From Shinisaurus crocodilurus (lineage: Eukaryota; Chordata; Lepidosauria; Squamata; Shinisauridae), in assembly GCA_021292165.1 (NCBI GenBank), contig CM037879.1:286414272-286478271 (forward strand): DNA of 64,000 nt, given 5' to 3'. Of the stretch, positions 60,227 through 64,000 are shown in pieces (the first letter of the stretch is position 1; each line of letters starts with the position of its first letter). Under the pieces are notes generated by a model, which saw only the letters and a program-made list of their open reading frames with translations, was not told the origin of the DNA and did no database searches. Position numbers and translations under genes: made by a program.

Positions 60227-61269
60227 TGTCAAGGACCTGTACACATCTCAAGAAACACCCACCAAAACACTCCTACCCATACCAAGTAGGGCTAGGAAAC
60301 TCCATACCTAAATGAGATAGCCATGACATGAAAATGGAGCGGGATTCACAGTGAGAGGGTGGATCCTTTACAAAGGTGGGGGATATGTTCAATTCCCTCC
60401 TTCCGCCACCTGGATTGGGGGGAGGTGTTCTTAGTCAGCATGAGCACATTGTGTGCAGCCTAGCCACAGTGAGAGGGTGGGTTCAGCCCTAAGAGATTTG
60501 CACTCCTTCTCCTGTGCTTCGTCCTGGAGTCATGGTGGCTGAACCTTCTTGTCTATTGAAGGCTGTGAAGGATTGAGGCCTACACAGGCTTGAGTTAGTT
60601 TGAAGCCTGTAGGCCCAAACATCTCCTGGTGGGAGGGGGGGCATTCGTGAGTTTCATTTTCACCTCATGGAGTTAATATTGAGAGAAGTCACCTTTTCCC
60701 CCTAATGGAGTTAAGTTTCATTTCCCCAGTTTTAGGTCACATGATTGTAACCTTCTAGTTCTGTGGGAGGGTATATAAAGAGGTGTGGAGAAGCTGCAAG
60801 GGAGAGAGCGAAATTGGAGAGAGAGAAGAGTGTGGAGAGGAGAGAAGAAGCAGAGACAGACAGAGAAGCAGAGTCTGAATATCACTGAAGAATGCAGAAC
60901 AGCCAGGGCTAGGCTGAGAAGGAATCTCTATTAAGGTTACAGGTGAAAGAGTAGCTAGGTTAGAGAGAACTGCGTTATTATTTCCTTTATTTCTATAATA
61001 CCTGCTTTTGGAAAGTATACAGCTCTATTTATGTAATTACCTTAAGTTTTTGTGAATCTTCTTTACCAATATTTACTAAAGTAAACCGTTATTGTTGACA
61101 GCAAGTTGTTGGAGTGTCTTTTGCACCACACCTAAAGCCTAATCCCACGTTACTGGGAAGAGGAGGTAAAAGGCAGAGAACTGGCATCCTGAGACAGGAG
61201 GGGCTCTTAAAGAGGCAGATATCTTTAAGGAGCTGATCAAGGGGTCCTGGTACAGGTGGAACCTTGACA
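60227..61269 (+). repeat. Candidate solo LTR, about 1 kb
   Basis: Begins TGTCAAGG and ends CCTTGACA, perfectly inverted 8 bp termini of the TG...CA type. TATA box GGGTATATAAAGAGG at about 60768, followed by a purine-rich GAGAGA leader. 3' half AT-rich. Flanks CAAAA and AAGGC do not match, so no target duplication is visible. No coding region. Confidence 0.6.
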
Positions 61270-61340
61270 AAGGCATATTAGGTTGGATCCAGACAATAGT
61301 CCTGTCCCTGGATACCCAAAGCAAAGACAAAACTAATCCA

Positions 61341-61470
61341 GGGCGCAACCCGGTGCAAGTTTAGAGAGAAAAAGGCTTACAACTCCCAGCATGCCCCAGC
61401 CAGCTATGCTGGCTGGGGCATGCTGGAGTTGTAGGCCTTTTTCTCTCTAAACTTGCATAGGATTGCACTT
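61341..61470. mobile_element. Hairpin MITE (TTAA/TWA family)
   Basis: GGGCGCAACCCGGTGCAAGT ... ACTTGCATAGGATTGCACTT. Core arm ACAACTCCCAGCATGCCCCA. TTA on the right only. Confidence 0.78.
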
Positions 61471-61671
61471 TTATTTAACCACTAGTGCCAGAGCAGCTTT
61501 CCCCAGCCTCCTTGCCTGCCCTCTGTCTCATCTGCATTCTCCTCTGGCTGCTCAGGACTTACTTTGCCTCCAGACTGCCACCCTCGACAGTTTGCTTGGG
61601 TCAATCCGGAACGTGGGAGCTGGGCGGCTGGTAGTTCAATAGTCTTGCCTCTGGCCCGGTAGTTGCACTAT
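61471..61671. other. Stretch without a recognisable gene
   Basis: Unassigned. Confidence 0.4.
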
Positions 61672-61862
61672 TACATTACATTACATTTATTATATTTATA
61701 CCCCGCCTTTTTCTCCTGCAAGGAACCCAAGGCGGCTTACATAATCCTCCTCCTCCTCCTCCTCCTCCTCCTCCTCCTCCTCTCCATTTTCTCCTCACAA
61801 CAACCCTGTGAGGTAGGTTAGGCCGAGAGTCAGTGACTGGCCCAAAGTCACCCAGTGAGTTT
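61672..61862 (-). repeat. MIR-like tRNA SINE with (TCC)n expansion, head missing
   Basis: ATTACATTTATTATATTTAT tail, CAAGGAACCCAAGGCGGCTT, a (TCC)n of about 13 units at 61747-61782 where other copies have a short TCCTCC, then CAACCCTGTGAGGTAGGTTA. Cut at 61862 before the head. Confidence 0.88.
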
Positions 61863-62814
61863 CCTGTTTGGTTGGCTCCAGCTTTATGTTTACTTTATGG
61901 TGGTGTTTTGTTTGTTTTTTCTGAATCAGGGCCTCGCCACGGCTGTGCAGATCACATACCCAGGAAGGGTGGGTGGGTGGGTGGGTGGAGACTGTTGTCA
62001 GCTGCTTGGGCTGAAGGAAGAAATTGTACCGTATTGAGTTGCAGACAACTGCAGAGGGCAGGGACAAGCACGAGTTACTTAGCATTCAGCACCATGGACA
62101 GCTCAGGGAGGAGAGAGAACCCACACAGCTTGCTGCGGCTGAGCGCTGCGTAAGGCTTGCTTCCTACTCAGGTTATGCTGAGCTACAGAGCAGCATGGAC
62201 CGCTCCCAGAGCAGTGCACACTGCGATTTAAACCTGGCACGCAGCCCAACTTTATGTGAGGTTCTCTTCAGCTGGTAGGTGCAGTCGCTACAGCCATGAA
62301 GTTTTGTCATGTTCTGTAGAGTCCATCAGCCTCCCCATGCACCAGCACCACCGCTGCTGTTAGTATTTTGCTCTTAACCGTTGCCAGGCATTCAGGGCAC
62401 GCCTGTATACTTTGCAGCGGAACGGCAGACCAGGGAAAGAGCACGAGAAATCGACTGTTTGCCAACTGGGAAAGAAAGACTGCAAACCCAGCAGGCAGAT
62501 TGAGCAGGAGAGATCTAAGGGCCCATCCGGCAGGTGAGGTCTACGAGTGTTTCTTGGAACATTTCCCAATTTGCAGTTCGATGACGCAGTTTTAAGTATA
62601 GCACTGGGGCACACACAATTACAGCGTTAAATGCCGTATTAAAAAGCTTGTGCATTAAAGGCCGATGCAGCCTTCTGTTGTATGAGAACTAGAAACTCAC
62701 TTCTTTCTTTTAAAGAGAAGAAAGCTGAGGAATCCACATCAGGGTCCGTATCTGCACCTGAATTCATAGCATATTAATAATGATCTGCATTTATAGCATA
62801 TTAATATTAATATT
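61863..62814. other. Stretch without a recognisable gene
   Basis: A GGGT tandem at 61966-61990 could form a G-quadruplex. Overlapping frames in all phases without domain structure. I support no exon. Confidence 0.38.
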
Positions 62815-63165
62815 TTTTCTATACCACCCAATAGCCAAAGCTCTCTGGGCGGTTTACAACAATCAATTAAAAATACAACGCAATATAAAATATACACAAT
62901 AAAAACATTATACAAAATTTAAAACCAAATTTAAAATGACACAAATAGTGAGACAAGTTAATGCAACGTGACTAGTAAAAAAAAGTTAAAAATGACCACC
63001 CCACCATGCACTATTTAGAGTTGTTAAAAGGCTGCCTGAACATAGAAGGCAGTCTTAACTTGCCACCAAAAAGATAGAGTTGGTACCAGGTGGACTGCAG
63101 GGGGCGGGGGAGCTTGTTCCAGAGTTGGGGGGCTACCATAGAAAAGGCCCTCATCCTTGTTGCCA
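62815..63165 (-). mobile_element. L2-type LINE 3' region
   Basis: TTTCTATACCACCCAATAGC, AAGCTCTCTGGGCGGTTTAC, AAAATGACACAAATAGTGAG, AAGTTAATGCAACGTGACTA (shared with 9430-9490), then an inverted coding-like end with CATAGAAAAGGCCCT (RAFSxxx block). Confidence 0.75.
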
Positions 63166-63481
63166 CCCATGGGTTATCCCATGTGGTTGGGTAGATTGTG
63201 GTTATCCATCAGTACAAACTTGAATACCTGTATTTTCCTTTGAGATCATAAGCCAACCTGGGAATACCAGTGTGGCATTGAAGGTGCAGGGTATGAACTG
63301 TAGAAATAAATAGATTCAATGAAACAAATAATTATATACAGTAAATTTTATGACTGGGACAGACAGATGATATGTAGAACAACTGATTTCACTAGCCTTT
63401 GGGACAGGGACACAGGAAATCGAGAGCTCTTTATCCTCACATTTAAAAGGATTAGTGATCACATTTGTACCCTATCTTTCC
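63166..63481. other. Stretch without a recognisable gene
   Basis: Unassigned. Confidence 0.4.
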
Positions 63482-64000
63482 ATAGAATCATAGAATAATA
63501 GAATCATAGAAAAGTAGAGTTGGAAGGGGCCTACAAGGCCATCGAGTCCAACCCCCTGCTCAATGCAGGAATCCAGGTCAAAGCATCCCTGACAGATGAC
63601 TGTCCAGCCGCACCTTGAATGCCTCCAGAGTGGGATTGCTCACCACCTCCCTAGGTAGTAGGTTCTATTGTCTTATTGCTCTGACCGTCAGGAATTTTTT
63701 CCTGATATTTGGGTGGAATCTGGGTCCCTGTAACTTGAGCCCATTATTCCGTGTCCTGCAAACTGGGATGATCGAGAAGAGATTCTGGCCCTCCTCTGTG
63801 TGACAACCCTTCAAGTACTGGAAGAGTGCGATCATATCTCCCCTCAGTCTCCTCTTCTTCTGAAGGCTAAACATGCCCAGTTCTTTCAGTCTCTCCTCAT
63901 AGGGCCTTGTTTCCAGTCCCTTTATCATCCTTGTTGCCCTCCTCTGAACCCTCTCCAGTTTGTCTACGTCCTTCTGAAAGTGTGGTGCCCAGAATTGGAC
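63482..64000 (-). mobile_element. CR1 LINE 3' end, running off the window
   Basis: CATAGAATCATAGAATAATA terminus, 3' UTR, and inverted ORF2 C-terminus up to the window edge ([20 protein letters not shown] side). A 3 bp CTT duplication near 63858 adds one codon. Confidence 0.95.

Noticed and set aside
60227..61269. Complete endogenous retrovirus
   Set aside because: No gag, pol or env sequence is present. Only a single LTR-like segment is seen.

Overview
The window looks like vertebrate nuclear DNA, most likely from a squamate reptile (a lizard or close relative). The evidence is its mixture of repeats: CR1 LINEs ending in short ATTCTATGAT repeats, L2 LINEs, an RTE-type LINE, L1 tails, MIR-like tRNA SINEs with an L2-like tail, tRNA-Ala-derived SINEs, a 5S-rRNA-derived SINE carrying a CR1 tail, and many short hAT elements. 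I could run no database search, so family names rest on recognised motifs and 3' ends, and the organism call is an inference.

I find no host protein-coding exon, tRNA gene, rRNA gene or CpG-island promoter that I can support. Every long open frame belongs to a retrotransposon. The largest, at 45.8-48.3 kb, is an intact but 5'-truncated CR1 ORF2 with its reverse transcriptase motifs. The rest is a dense, layered repeat landscape in an intergenic desert or a large intron. Between the repeats lie low-repeat, AT-rich islands (about 12.0-12.3, 13.8-14.1, 18.8-19.0, 24.8-25.3, 32.8-33.7, 35.0-35.1, 37.9-38.2, 42.3-42.6, 45.3-45.6, 49.7-49.9, 54.6-55.2 and 58.9-59.0 kb) that are candidates for conserved non-coding elements.

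Layout. 0-6 kb: L2 copies inserted inside hAT foldback elements, with SINEs. 6-11.5 kb: four hAT or hairpin elements with readable target duplications, an L2 interrupted twice, and the first of two GACTCGAGTC-rich hAT elements. 11.5-15.4 kb: 5S/CR1 SINEs and unique DNA. 15.4-18.5 kb: a 2.6 kb RTE-like LINE that split a SINE and is flanked by an unusually long (about 124 bp) duplication of that SINE. 18.5-28 kb: SINEs, a mariner-like MITE, the second GACTCGAGTC element, an L1 tail with a 16 bp duplication, and a foldback element. 28-45 kb: hAT elements, CR1 and CR1-like pieces, LTR-like segments and microsatellites. 45-52.3 kb: the CR1 with intact frame, a solo LTR, and a three-element nest. 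52.3-64 kb: two more foldback elements (one split by a hAT hairpin), a 54 bp exact duplication, a 1 kb LTR, and a CR1 running off the end.

The strongest evidence is structural. Ten short hAT elements keep perfect 8 bp target duplications, and these sort into two target preferences. Two different hairpin families share the same palindromic core. Two LINE insertions have target duplications far longer than usual.
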